Shown here one piece after another: positions 8,217 to 17,182 of a DNA stretch of 64,000 nucleotides. Position numbers and translations under genes: made by a program. The notes beneath the pieces were generated by a model. The model did no database searches, had not been told where the DNA came from, and worked only from the letters and a program-made list of their open reading frames with translations. Numbering within the stretch: the first letter of the stretch is position 1; each line of letters opens with the position of its first letter. The DNA is from Actinomadura sp. NBRC 104425 (lineage in GTDB: Bacteria > Actinomycetota > Actinomycetes > Streptosporangiales > Streptosporangiaceae): the NCBI RefSeq assembly GCF_030269545.1, contig NZ_BSTN01000006.1, positions 78,624 to 142,623 of the forward strand, in the 5' to 3' direction.

Positions 8217-9307
8217 GCCAGCGGACGGGTGCCGCGCCACTTGAGCTGCGCGAACCCCGGCTTGATCACACCGTTGATCAGTTCCAGCCGCTCACCGAAC
8301 CCGATGAACGCCGACTTCATCGCGTTGACGGTGAACCACTGCAGGTCGTCCCAGCCGTAGTCGAACGCCTCCACCAGCTTGTGGAACTCGGCGGACAGGC
8401 TGGTGCCGCTCATCAGCCGGTTGTCGGTGTTGACCGTCACCCGAAAGTGCAGCCGGCGCAGCAGCCCGATCGGGTGCTCGGCGATCGACTTGGCCGCGCC
8501 GGTCTGGATGTTGGACGTCGGGCACATCTCCAGCGGGATCCGCTTGTCGCGCACGTAGGCGGCCAGCCGGCCCAGCTCCGGGGCGTCGTCGCCGGCCGTG
8601 TCGATGTCGTCGATGATCCGCACGCCGTGGCCGAGCCGGTCTGCGCCGCACCACTGGATCGCCTGCCAGATCGACGGCAGCCCGAACGCCTCGCCCGCAT
8701 GGATGGTGAAGTGGGCGTTCTCCCGCTGCAGGTACTCGAAGGCGTCCAGGTGGCGGGTGGGCGGGTACCCGGCCTCGGCGCCGGCGATGTCGAACCCGAC
8801 CACGCCCTCGTCGCGGTACCGGACGGCCAGTTCGGCGATCTCCATGCTGCGCGCCTGGTGCCGCATCGCCGTCACCAGGGTGCCGATGCGGATGCCGTGG
8901 TCGCGCTCCCCCGCTCTGAAGCCCTCCAGGACCGCCTCGACGACCTGCGGCAGCGTCAGCCCGTTGCGGAGGTGCTGCTCGGGGGCGTACCGCACCTCCG
9001 CGTACACCACGCCGTCGGCGGCCAGGTCCTCGGCGCACTCGTAGGCCACCCGGGTCAGCGCCTCGGCCGACTGCATGACCCCGACGGTGTGGGAGAAGGT
9101 CTCCAGGTACCGCTCCAGCGACCCGGAGTCGGACGCCTCCTCGAACCAGGTCCGCAGGTTGTCGGGGTCCGTGGTGGGCAGCGCGTCGTACCCCCCGTCG
9201 CGGGCCAGGTCCACGATGGTCTCCGGGCGCAGCCCGCCGTCGAGGTGGTCGTGCAGCAGCACCTTCGGCGCACGCCGGATCGCGTCAAGAGTCGGCCGAT
9301 CGTCCAT
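8213..9307 (-). CDS. add: Adenosine deaminase
   Basis: A 364-residue zinc hydrolase that converts (deoxy)adenosine to (deoxy)inosine, feeding purine nucleoside phosphorylase. Zinc and substrate motifs are [10 protein letters not shown] at residues 17-26, HAGEAFG (third zinc His and catalytic Glu), LGHGVRI and MCPTSN. The C-terminal Asp motif is [13 protein letters not shown]. The length is normal. ATG 9307 is preferred to the TTG at 9316 because a -10-like TAGGTT sits 7 nt before it. It is the first gene of a two-gene operon with the PH-domain protein. Confidence 0.95.
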   Translation of the reverse strand: MDDRPTLDAIRRAPKVLLHDHLDGGLRPETIVDLARDGGYDALPTTDPDNLRTWFEEASDSGSLERYLETFSHTVGVMQSAEALTRVAYECAEDLAADGVVYAEVRYAPEQHLRNGLTLPQVVEAVLEGFRAGERDHGIRIGTLVTAMRHQARSMEIAELAVRYRDEGVVGFDIAGAEAGYPPTRHLDAFEYLQRENAHFTIHAGEAFGLPSIWQAIQWCGADRLGHGVRIIDDIDTAGDDAPELGRLAAYVRDKRIPLEMCPTSNIQTGAAKSIAEHPIGLLRRLHFRVTVNTDNRLMSGTSLSAEFHKLVEAFDYGWDDLQWFTVNAMKSAFIGFGERLELINGVIKPGFAQLKWRGTRPLA

Positions 9308-9314
9308 GACGGCC

Positions 9315-9320
9315 AACCTA
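9315..9320 (-). promoter_or_regulatory. -10 box of a probable leaderless add promoter
   Basis: On the minus strand TAGGTT ends 7 nt before ATG 9307. A TTGACG lies upstream at 9345-9350, but 24 nt away, too far for a normal -35. Confidence 0.45.
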
Positions 9321-9357
9321 CCCCCAGGTTTGCGCGGAGCTCTTCGTCAACTGCCGC

Positions 9358-12237
9358 CTATACCGGCGCGTCGCGCAGCTCCAGGTAACGGGCGGCGGCG
9401 CGGGCGATGTCCGGGCCGTGCCCCCACAGGTCGGCGGGGTCGTCCGGCATGAGGCACTCGGTGACGGCGTCCTGCAGCGAGTAGGGCACCTCATGCCGGC
9501 CGCCCTCGGGGTAGAAGGCGAGGATCTCGGCGGGGAACGCCTCGCGCGGGAGGTAGTGGGTGAAGGTGTAGTAGCGGATCCCGAAAACGATCATGGCGGC
9601 GTCGGTCGTGCGCATGCCGGTGCGTTCGGCCAGCTCGTGCACCCAGGCGGGGTCGGGGTGGAGGGGGCCGCGTTCGCCGAGCAGCCGCCGCAGGGCCGAG
9701 ACGCGGTCGGCGCCGCCCCACCCCTGCGGCACGGGCGTCCGCAGCTCGCGCCATCCCGGCAGTTCCACGGGGTCGAACACGCCGTCGGGCGCGTACTCCC
9801 ACACGCCCATCATTTTGTCGTGGCGGCTGTAGTGGCCGAAGAACAGGACGCCGCGCGGCGTCCGCCACACCTCGCCGGACGCGTCCTCCCGGTGCATTCC
9901 GTCCTCGGGGGTGAGACGCAGCAGCCGCCAGCGTCCCGACCCGTCGCCGCGCATGGTGTTCGCCCACGCGTTGAGGCCCTCCAGCACGGGCCTGCGGGTG
10001 CGTTCGGTCTTCCACGGCCAGACGGTGTCCAGCGCGGCCACACCCGTCGCGCCGAACGACACCGACAGCCCGGGAAGCGGGTCGGGAAGAGGCACGACAC
10101 GCACCGGACGGGGCTCGGACGGCGCCGGGATCTCCATGGCGTCCCGCACGACGCCCTCCACCCACCGCAGGGCCGGCAGGGCAGCCAGCGCGCCGCCGGC
10201 GGGCAGGTCGGGGCGCGTCCGCAGCGGCGTCGGCGGCTGCGCGGGCTGCGGCAGGCCGAGCCGTTCGCGCAGGCGCACGATGTTCAGCACGCACTGGGCG
10301 GCGTCGCGGGCGTGCCCGATCACGCCGTCGCGCAGGGCGGGCTCGGAGATCTCGGGTACCGGCTTCGGCCACGCGTCGCGGGCCGGACCGCGCCCGGCGA
10401 GCGCCGCCTCCACCAGCCGCTCGGCCCGCTCGCGGTCGAGGTCGCGCAGCGCGGCCGAGCCGTCGGGGTCGACCGGCCGCAGGTGGGGCCACCAGCCGGG
10501 CGGGTAGACCGGTGCGGGCCGCTCGGGGGTCAGCTTCTGGCGCAGCTGGTACGGCAGCCGGGCGGTGACGGTGCCTCCGGGAGCGATCACGCTGATCACG
10601 CCGTCGCGGAACACGACGCGCGACGGTTCGTCCGCCCCCGGGAAGGTGACCTCGGACTCGGTGGGGCCGTCCGGACGCCGGTTCCGCGTCGCGGGGTCGA
10701 AGGTCAGGACGAGCCGGGGACCGTCGATCCGCGCGTGGAACGTCACCAGGGAGCCGCGCACGCGCAGCGAGTCGAGGAACTCCTCGCCGTCGTACCACAG
10801 CACGAAGTCCTCGGAGCCCTTCACCATGCGCAGGTCGGGGATCTGCCCGTCGGGGGTGTACACCCTGGCCCAGTGCCGGCCGACGACGGCCGTCAGATAG
10901 TCGCCGTGCTGGACGAGCTCCACGGTGCCGCGGGCTCGGGGGCCCCACGTGGCGTGCGGGAAGTGCAGCTCCTCCGGGATGCCGCGGCGCAGGGCGGTGC
11001 GCAGGGCGTCCACCGGGTCGGCGGGCTGCAGGCCGTCGGTGAACGCGGGGTCCAGCTCGGCGTAGTCGTGGTCGGCCAGCCGCAGCAGGCGGTGCACGGC
11101 TCGGGAGACGACGGGCAGCGACGGCGAGGCGGCCTCGGCCTTCCAGGCGGCGGCCTTTTCGCGCAGCGCGTTCCGGATCGCCGGTTCCTGCCACATCCTG
11201 TGCAGTGCGGCCGAGTAGTCGATGTTGGCGTAGTGGCCGAGGTCGACGACGAAGGCGTCCAGGAGCCGGGCGAACTCGGCCGGGTCCCGCTCCGCGAAGG
11301 CGGCGAGATCGGCCGTGTCGACGATCGAGGTAGCCCACAAGCTCGGGTCCTGCAGCCCGTGGGCCCGGCCGCCGCCCGGCCGGGCGTCGGACAGCAGGTC
11401 CGCGGCCGGACCGGTCTCGGCCCGCCCGTCCGGCACCAGCCGTACGCCCGCCTGCCCGGTCAGACGGGCCAGCACGCTCGGACGGCACCGGCCCGCGTAC
11501 TCGACGAACCACTCCTCGGTCAGGTGGACACCCGCCTGCGCCCTGACCAGCGCATCCAGCCACATCCGCTGGATCTCCTCGGCGAGGTGAGGATCGTCCT
11601 CGGCGTCGGTGTCCGGCGCGGCCGCGATCAGCAGGCGCTGGAATTCCTCGTCGCCTTCGGTCAGCCGCGCCAGGGAGTCGTGGGCGGCGTTCCACACCGC
11701 GTGCGAGGCGTACCGCAGCGCCCCCGTGCGCAGCAGCCGCGCGGTGAGGTCGTCCTCGGCCCGGGCCTTCTTGATCTTCGCCGCCCGCGCCAGTTTCCGC
11801 GCGTCGGGATAGATCCGCGCGTACGGGACGAGGCCCACGGCGAACGCGGCGTCCAGGATCTCGTTGTACCTGCGGTACGCCTCCTCGGGCGCCAGCCGCT
11901 CGCCCATCAGCGCGACGTGGTTGCGCAGCGCCGTCGGCGCGACCACGCCCATGGGGGTGAACTCCAGGAAGACCTGGTGCAGCCGGTCCATGTCCACCAG
12001 CGACGGGTGGTTCTTGTCCGCCTTGCGCGCCTGGGTGAACGCCCACGTCGCCAGCTCATTTGCAGCTGCGGCGGCGAACCGGCGGCACGCCCGCTCGAAG
12101 AACGGCGCCAGCTTCTCGGCGGGCAGGGGCCGCGCGAGCCTGGTCACCCCCGCCCTGGCCTTGCGGGGCTCGTCCGCCGCCATCTCGACCAGCTCGGCCA
12201 ACCGCGTGTCCCGCTCGGCCAACTGCGTGTCACTCAC
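9358..12237 (-). CDS. Large uncharacterised protein (959 aa)
   Basis: I do not recognise the family. The protein is soluble with no signal peptide or membrane span. Residues about 1-330 are predicted helical and Arg/Ala-rich (KARAGVTRLARPLPAEKL, FERACRRFAAAAANELATWAF). Residues about 400-560 look beta-rich (repeated short strands such as ARVYTPDGQIPDLRMVKGSEDF and RLVLTFDPATRNRRP). The C-terminal 300 residues contain aromatic-rich pieces (WRTPRGVLFFGHYSRHDKM, IVFGIRYYTFTHYLPREAF). The start is GTG 12237, with GAGGG 7 nt upstream; GTG 12243 is also in frame. It stands alone on the minus strand between add and a pseudogene remnant. Base composition and codon bias look like the neighbours, so it is unlikely to be very recent DNA. 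Several actinomycete loci contain similarly large solo proteins; no function should be inferred. Confidence 0.8.
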   Translation of the reverse strand: MSDTQLAERDTRLAELVEMAADEPRKARAGVTRLARPLPAEKLAPFFERACRRFAAAAANELATWAFTQARKADKNHPSLVDMDRLHQVFLEFTPMGVVAPTALRNHVALMGERLAPEEAYRRYNEILDAAFAVGLVPYARIYPDARKLARAAKIKKARAEDDLTARLLRTGALRYASHAVWNAAHDSLARLTEGDEEFQRLLIAAAPDTDAEDDPHLAEEIQRMWLDALVRAQAGVHLTEEWFVEYAGRCRPSVLARLTGQAGVRLVPDGRAETGPAADLLSDARPGGGRAHGLQDPSLWATSIVDTADLAAFAERDPAEFARLLDAFVVDLGHYANIDYSAALHRMWQEPAIRNALREKAAAWKAEAASPSLPVVSRAVHRLLRLADHDYAELDPAFTDGLQPADPVDALRTALRRGIPEELHFPHATWGPRARGTVELVQHGDYLTAVVGRHWARVYTPDGQIPDLRMVKGSEDFVLWYDGEEFLDSLRVRGSLVTFHARIDGPRLVLTFDPATRNRRPDGPTESEVTFPGADEPSRVVFRDGVISVIAPGGTVTARLPYQLRQKLTPERPAPVYPPGWWPHLRPVDPDGSAALRDLDRERAERLVEAALAGRGPARDAWPKPVPEISEPALRDGVIGHARDAAQCVLNIVRLRERLGLPQPAQPPTPLRTRPDLPAGGALAALPALRWVEGVVRDAMEIPAPSEPRPVRVVPLPDPLPGLSVSFGATGVAALDTVWPWKTERTRRPVLEGLNAWANTMRGDGSGRWRLLRLTPEDGMHREDASGEVWRTPRGVLFFGHYSRHDKMMGVWEYAPDGVFDPVELPGWRELRTPVPQGWGGADRVSALRRLLGERGPLHPDPAWVHELAERTGMRTTDAAMIVFGIRYYTFTHYLPREAFPAEILAFYPEGGRHEVPYSLQDAVTECLMPDDPADLWGHGPDIARAAARYLELRDAPV

Positions 12238-12329
12238 TCGCACACCCTCGGAAGCTCGACGACACTCCCTCAGACTCCCGAGGAAACGATCTGGTTCAGC
12301 CGGGCGCCGACCGGCTGCTCAGGGGGCGA

Positions 12330-12524
12330 GGAGGGCGTCGCCGACCGGCGCCGGCGGGGCATCGCGGACCGGCCGGGCTCGATGCCGATCGCCTGGACGG
12401 CGACGTGGTCGGCGACCGCCGTCAGATGCGCGTCGAGCTTGTCGACGACGGTGTCAAGGGCGATCGCGCGGGCCCTGCCGGGGTCGGTCTCGAACAGCAC
12501 CGCGTGCTCGACGCCGCCGACGTG
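12330..12524 (-). pseudogene. Remnant of an LLM-class F420-dependent oxidoreductase (C-terminus, internally deleted)
   Basis: Read on the minus strand, this frame gives VEHAVLFETDPGRARAIA, then LDAHLTAVADHVAVQ. These match the two ends of the usual luciferase-like C-terminus: PEQAVVLETDPARARAIA, about 40 intervening residues, then HLDAGADHVCVQ. Here the two are joined almost directly, so the middle is missing, and there is no N-terminal 250 residues or start site. It lies immediately downstream of the KstD-like gene, whose stop abuts it. The frame then runs into non-family sequence. It is a decayed gene. Confidence 0.6.
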
Positions 12525-14198
12525 TCAGGACAGGTCGCGGGCCAAGGCGCGGCCGGCGGCGCGGCCGGAGAACAGGCAGCCGCCGAGGAAGGTGCCTTCG
12601 AGGGCGTTGTAGCCGTGCAGTCCGCCGCCGCCGAATCCGGCGACCTCGCCGGCCGCGTACAGCCCGTCGACGGGGCGCCCGTCCAGCCCGAGGGCGCGCG
12701 ACTCCAGGTCGGTCTGGATGCCGCCGAGGGTCTTGCGGGTGAGGATGTGCAGCTTGACACCGATGAGCGGGCCGGCGGCCGGGTCCAGGATGCGGTGCGG
12801 GGCGGCGACGCGGCTGATCCGGTCGCCCAGGTAGCGGCGCGCGTTGTGGATGCCCTGGACCTGGGCGTCCTTGCTGTAGGGGTTGGCGATCTGCAGGTCT
12901 CGGGCCTCGATCTGGCGGCGCAGCAGCGCGGCGTCCAGTAGCGGCTCGTCGGTGAGGGCGTTCATCTTGTCCACCAGCTCCTCCAGGGTGGCGGCCACGA
13001 CGAAGTCGGCGCCGTGGCGGACGAACGCCTCCACCGGGCCGGGCGCGCCCTTGGACAGCACCCGTTCGCGCAGCACCGCCTTGCGGTCGCCGCTGGTGAT
13101 GTCGGGGTTCTGCTCCGACCCCGACAGCGCGAACTCCTTCTCGATGATCTGCCGGGTGAGGACGAACCAGGAGTGGTCGTACCCGGTCAGGTCGGGGGTG
13201 GTGCGCAGATACCGCAGGGTGGACAGGGTGTCGTAGCCGGGCAGGCAGGGGTCGGGCAGCCGCCGCCCGAGCGCGTCGAACCACATCGACGACGGGCCGG
13301 GCAGGATGCGGATGGCGTGGCCCGGCCAGATGGGGTCCCAGTTGCGCACGCCCTCGGTGTAGTGCCACATCCGGTCCCGGTTGACCAGCCGGGCCCCGGC
13401 CTTGGCGCTGATGTCGAGCATCCGCCCGTCGACGTAGGCGGGCACGCCGGTGATCATCTTGGCGGGGGCGGGGCCGAGCCGCTCGGGCCAGTACCGGCGC
13501 ACCAGGTCGTGGTTGCCGCCGATCCCTCCGGTGGTGAGCACGACCGCCTGGGCCGTCAGCTCGAACTCGCCCACGGCCCGGCGGTTGGACGCCGCGCCGC
13601 GCGGGGCGTCGTCGGGGGCCAGCAGCGTGCCGCGCACTCCGGTGACGGCTCCGCCGTCCACGATGAGCTCGTCGACCCGGTGGCGGTGGTGGAAGGTCAG
13701 CAGCCCCTCCTCGGCGGCCCGCTGAGCGCTGCGCACGAACGGCCCGACCACGCCGGTGCCGGTGCCCCACGCCACGTGGAAGCGCGGCACCGAGTTGCCG
13801 TGCCCGTCGGCGCGCAGGCTGCCGCGTTCGGCCCATCCGACGATGGGGGTCAGCTTGATGCCGTGCTCGAGCAGCCAGGAGCGCTTCTCCCCGGCGGCGA
13901 ACTCGACGTAGGCGCGGGCCCAGCGCACCGCCCAGGAGTCCTCGTCGTCCAGCCGGTCGAACTGGGCGCTGTTCTGCCAGTCGCTCCAGGCCAGTTCGAA
14001 GGAGTCGCGCACCCGCAGGCGGCGCTGCTCGGGCGAGTCGACCAGGAACAGGCCGCCGAACGACCAGTACGCCTGCCCGCCGAGGTTGGCGGCGTTCTCC
14101 TGGTCCAGCAGCGCCACCTTCCGGCCGCGGCGGGTCAGCTCGTGCGCCGCCACCAGACCGGCCAGCCCCGCCCCGACGATGATCACATCGGCGTCCAT
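12525..14198 (-). CDS. FAD-binding dehydrogenase, KstD/fumarate-reductase flavoprotein family
   Basis: A 557-residue flavoprotein. The N-terminal ADP-binding fold DVIIVGAGLAGLVAAHELTR (residues 4-23) is followed by NLGGQAYWSFGG, a central substrate domain, and the C-terminal FAD loop GLYAAGEVAGFGGGGLHGYNALEGT. Such enzymes insert double bonds in ketosteroids or related cyclic substrates; the mycobacterial members often annotated as FAD-binding dehydrogenases are not all true 3-ketosteroid delta-1-dehydrogenases. The substrate is not determined here. The start ATG 14198 has GAGGGAGA close upstream. It is transcribed divergently from the TetR regulator, with a perfect palindrome between them, so TetR control is likely. 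There is no other steroid gene in the window. Confidence 0.85.
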   Translation of the reverse strand: MDADVIIVGAGLAGLVAAHELTRRGRKVALLDQENAANLGGQAYWSFGGLFLVDSPEQRRLRVRDSFELAWSDWQNSAQFDRLDDEDSWAVRWARAYVEFAAGEKRSWLLEHGIKLTPIVGWAERGSLRADGHGNSVPRFHVAWGTGTGVVGPFVRSAQRAAEEGLLTFHHRHRVDELIVDGGAVTGVRGTLLAPDDAPRGAASNRRAVGEFELTAQAVVLTTGGIGGNHDLVRRYWPERLGPAPAKMITGVPAYVDGRMLDISAKAGARLVNRDRMWHYTEGVRNWDPIWPGHAIRILPGPSSMWFDALGRRLPDPCLPGYDTLSTLRYLRTTPDLTGYDHSWFVLTRQIIEKEFALSGSEQNPDITSGDRKAVLRERVLSKGAPGPVEAFVRHGADFVVAATLEELVDKMNALTDEPLLDAALLRRQIEARDLQIANPYSKDAQVQGIHNARRYLGDRISRVAAPHRILDPAAGPLIGVKLHILTRKTLGGIQTDLESRALGLDGRPVDGLYAAGEVAGFGGGGLHGYNALEGTFLGGCLFSGRAAGRALARDLS

Positions 14199-14396
14199 AC
14201 CGTCTCCCTCTCCGACCGCCGCCGGGCCTCGCGCGGCGTCCCGGCGGGCGTGCCGGGCGCCTGGTCGCCGGCTCCCGCTTCTGGACACGCCGGTGATCAC
14301 ATGCTCCGCAGCCGACGGGCCGGGACGCGGGGCGTCTCCCCAGCGGCCGCGGAGCAGGGGTCTTCACCGACGCGCAAAGGCCGGAGCCTGCATTTC

Positions 14397-14432
14397 CGGC
14401 AAGTCTGAATACGACGATATTCAGACTTGCCG
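14397..14432. promoter_or_regulatory. Perfect 15-bp-arm palindrome, candidate TetR operator
   Basis: GGCAAGTCTGAATA (14398-14411) is exactly repeated in inverse at 14418-14431, with a 6-bp centre and one more complementary pair outside (14397/14432). The arms are much more AT-rich than the surroundings. It lies between the divergent flavoprotein and TetR starts. TetR-family regulators usually bind such inverted repeats in the shared promoter. A transcript hairpin is the alternative reading, but both genes point away from it. Confidence 0.75.
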
Positions 14433-14562
14433 CTCGATGGTAGGCACATGCCACCCCGGCCACAAGACCCGATCGGCCGCACGGCCGTCCGCCGGAATCC
14501 ACGGCGGTGCCGGAGCGGAGCCGATGGGCGACAATCGGTGCGGCACGAAAGCGGAGGACACG

Positions 14563-15240
14563 GTGGCGGGCAGGATCACACCGGCGGCGGGCCGGTACGC
14601 AGGCAGGTCGGCGGCCGAACGGCAGGCCGAACGCCGCAGACGCTTCCTGGAGGCGGGCCTGGACCTGTTCGGCGCGGGCCCCGGCTACCGCGCCACCAGG
14701 CTCACCGACGTGTGCCGGGCCGCCGGGCTGTCCACCCGCCAGTTCTACGAGGAGTTCCGCACCCTGGAGGACCTGCTCGCCGAGCTGCACCTGCACGTCA
14801 ACGACGTCGCCGAGCGGGCCGTGCTGGCCGCGCTGCCGCAGGTGCGGCACCTGCCCGCCGCCGAGCGGTACGCGCAGCTGTTCCGCGCCTACGCCGCCGG
14901 AGCCACCGGCGACCCCCGCCACACCCGCATCGCCTACGTGGAGATCATCGGGGTGAGCCCCCGCCTGGACCGCCAGCGCCTGGACCGCCGCGCCCGCTGG
15001 ATCGACTTCATCCACCGGCAGGCCCGGGAGGCCGTCGCCCGCGGCGAGATCCCCGACCGCGACTACCGGGTCACCGCGACGGCGTTCATCGGTGCCGTCA
15101 ACGGCCTCATGCACGACTGGGCGGTCGGCTGGGTCGACGCCACCCTCGACGAGGTCGTCGAGGAGCTCGTGCAGATCCTGCTGAGCCGCCTGCACCTCGC
15201 CCCGCCGCCCCCGGCCGGCCCGCCCGCGCCGAACCGATAG
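14563..15240 (+). CDS. TetR/AcrR-family transcriptional regulator
   Basis: A 225-residue regulator. The N-terminal helix-turn-helix spans about residues 15-65, with RRRRFLEAGLDLFGAGPGYRATRLTDVCRAAGLSTRQFYEEF being typical TetR; I give it as shorter motifs RFLEAGLDLF, TDVCRAAGLS and FYEEF. The C-terminal ligand domain contains two Trp-rich helices (MHDWAVGWVDATLDEVVEELV). Start GTG 14563 has GGAGG at 14553-14557, 5 nt upstream; ATG 14524 is also in frame. It is divergent from the KstD-like dehydrogenase and has an exact palindrome in the intergenic region. It is expected to repress itself and the flavoprotein. The inducer is unknown. Confidence 0.88.
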   Translation: MAGRITPAAGRYAGRSAAERQAERRRRFLEAGLDLFGAGPGYRATRLTDVCRAAGLSTRQFYEEFRTLEDLLAELHLHVNDVAERAVLAALPQVRHLPAAERYAQLFRAYAAGATGDPRHTRIAYVEIIGVSPRLDRQRLDRRARWIDFIHRQAREAVARGEIPDRDYRVTATAFIGAVNGLMHDWAVGWVDATLDEVVEELVQILLSRLHLAPPPPAGPPAPNR

Positions 15241-15722
15241 CGCCGGACGCCCCGAGGGCTCACCGGACCTCGGCGCCACCGGGGTGGGACGGGGTGGCCG
15301 AAGTCACCATCCGTCCGCCCGCGACGAGCGCAACCTTCGACCGCCGCACCGCGTCAAAAGCGTCACCGCACGGTTCCGGGCCGACCGGAATCAGCCACTT
15401 TTCGAAATGTCATGCGAACCACTCCGACGACTGCTCACGTCAGCTGGAACACAGGCATGCGCAATTCACGGGCACCGTACCCGATTGCACGGCAAAGGGA
15501 CTCCGCACGGGGCAAGGGCGACCATCTGGAGGTTAACAGACTCGCGCACACCGAGGGCGGTAATCCGCGGACTCCGGAAGATCGACTATTCGTTCTGCAC
15601 TCTCCTGCACACACATGTTCGAGGCCCAGTATTTGAGCCCGGATTGGGGCCTGAGGGCCCATGCTCTCGCGACCGCCTGGCTGTTTGATAGGGCCCCTTC
15701 GCATGGTAGGAGGGCGTGAACT
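15241..15722. other. Non-coding gap before the calpain-like gene
   Basis: About 480 bp with noticeably lower GC than its neighbours and no convincing gene on either strand. A weak hairpin (CCGAGG 15252-15257 with CCTCGG 15268-15273) follows the TetR gene. A TTTGAT at 15684-15689 is a possible -10 box for the calpain-like gene. A clear ribosome site, AGGAGGG, is at 15708-15714. Confidence 0.5.
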
Positions 15723-17170
15723 GTGAAGGGACGGAGACCGGACACCGGCGAAGGCCCGGTGTCCTACATCGCCGTTGCCCTGCTGATCGCCGCGATCGCC
15801 GGGGCGGTCACGCTCTCGGGTGTGGGGTCCGGTGTGGCCGGCGATATCCGGGCCGCTGTCTGCAAGATCGGCGACAACGACTGTGGGAACGAACGCAGGG
15901 TCCACTCGGCCAAACCGCCGAGCCAGCAGGAGTGGGGCAACCGGCCCACCGACCCGGGCAAGGCTCCTCCGCGCTGATCGCCGCGATCGCCGGGGCGGTC
16001 ACGCTCTCGGGTGTGGGGTCCGGTGTGGCCGGCGATATCCGGGCCGCTGTCTGCAAGATCGGCGACAACGACTGTGGGAACGAACGCAGGGTCCACTCGG
16101 CCAAACCGCCGAGCCAGCAGGAGTGGGGCAACCGGCCCACCGACCCGGGCAAGGCTCCTCCGCCCCCCACCGACGACGAGCGGAAGACCGGCAAGCGGGC
16201 CGCGGACCACATCCGCGACTATCTCAACGGCTGCGAATGGTGGCGCTTCTGGAGCTGCTGGAGCAAGCAGCCGCCCAAAGACATCCTGGCCTCAATGTCG
16301 CCGGGCGAGATCCAGGCCCTGTTCGACGAGCTCAGCGACGACGAGATCCGCCGGCTCCTGCGGCAGCCCGGCGTGGTGGACGTCCTCCGGTTCCGCGCCG
16401 ACCCCTGGCTGCTGCACCAGCTCGAACGCATCGCGCCGGGAAGCATCGAGCCGAACTTCACCGAGTACTACAAAGACGAGAAGAACGACAACCCCGCCAT
16501 CGCATGGGGCCCCGTGCAGAACGCGCGGGTGTGGGGCGACAGCGGGCTGCCGTCCCTTGAGGACCTCAACCAGGGCGGCCTCGGCGACTGCTGGTGGCTG
16601 TCCAGCATGGGCGCGCTCGCCCAGACCCCGGAGGGCCGCCGTCGGCTCCGCAACATGATCCGGCAGAACCCGAACGGGACGTACACGGTGACGTTCCCGG
16701 ACGGCGACCAGGTCACCGTCACCCCCTACTTCCCCATCAACAGGGACGGGAACCTGTCCTTCTCCCAGCCGGAGGGCCAGCCCCCGACGATCTGGCCGCT
16801 CATCCTGGAGAAGGCGTTCGCGCAGAAGGAAGGCGGCTTCGACGAGATCAACGGCGGCGACCCGGCGCGGGGCATGGAGGTGCTCACCGGCCACGACAGC
16901 GACAGCGAGGACGCCGACGACGTGACCCGGCAGGACCTGGAGAACTGGCTCAACAGCGGCCGGCCCGTCGTCGTGAGCACCAAGGACGACGTCGACGGCA
17001 AGGAGATCTACCAGCAGCGGCTCCACGCCGATCACGCCTACGTCGTCAAAGGCATCACCAAGGATGGCAAGGTGGAATTGTTCAACCCGTGGGGCTACGA
17101 CCACGCCACCCTGACGATGGAAGAGTTCAACCGCTACCTCGCCGAGGTCGACATCGGTTCGTTCGAGTGA
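15723..17170 (+). pseudogene. Secreted calpain-like cysteine protease gene broken by a 191-bp tandem duplication
   Basis: GTG 15723, 8 nt after AGGAGGG, starts MKGRRPDTGEGPVSYIAVALL, a basic start plus one hydrophobic span like a class III/pilin-type signal. In this allele that frame ends at TGA 15975-15977 after 84 residues, because a 191-bp segment (15782-15972) is exactly repeated at 15973-16163 and 191 is not divisible by three. Beyond the second copy an open frame of about 335 codons runs to 17170. It carries a calpain (C2-type) catalytic core: GDCWW with Cys codon 16589-16591, HAYVV with His codon 17033-17035, and FNPWG with Asn codon 17084-17086. Removing one repeat restores a single 418-residue protein. 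The longer frame starting at GTG 15716 has its start only 1 nt from the ribosome site, so it is unlikely. The lipoprotein gene follows 12 nt later. Either an OFF allele, a recent mutation or an assembly artefact. Confidence 0.8.
15782..16163 (+). repeat. Exact 191-bp tandem direct duplication
   Basis: Unit 1 is 15782-15972 and unit 2 is 15973-16163. They are identical over all 191 positions as far as I can read. The unit begins in the membrane-span codons and ends in a proline-rich linker (AAGGCTCCTCCGC at each end). The identity implies a very recent event. Confidence 0.9.
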
Positions 17171-17182
17171 GGAAGGATCACC

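Noticed and set aside
15716..17170. A single intact 484-residue calpain protein starting at GTG 15716
   Set aside because: Its start is 1 nt from the ribosome site and its first 85 residues are an out-of-frame reading of the signal and first repeat copy; the frame-breaking duplication explains the data better.
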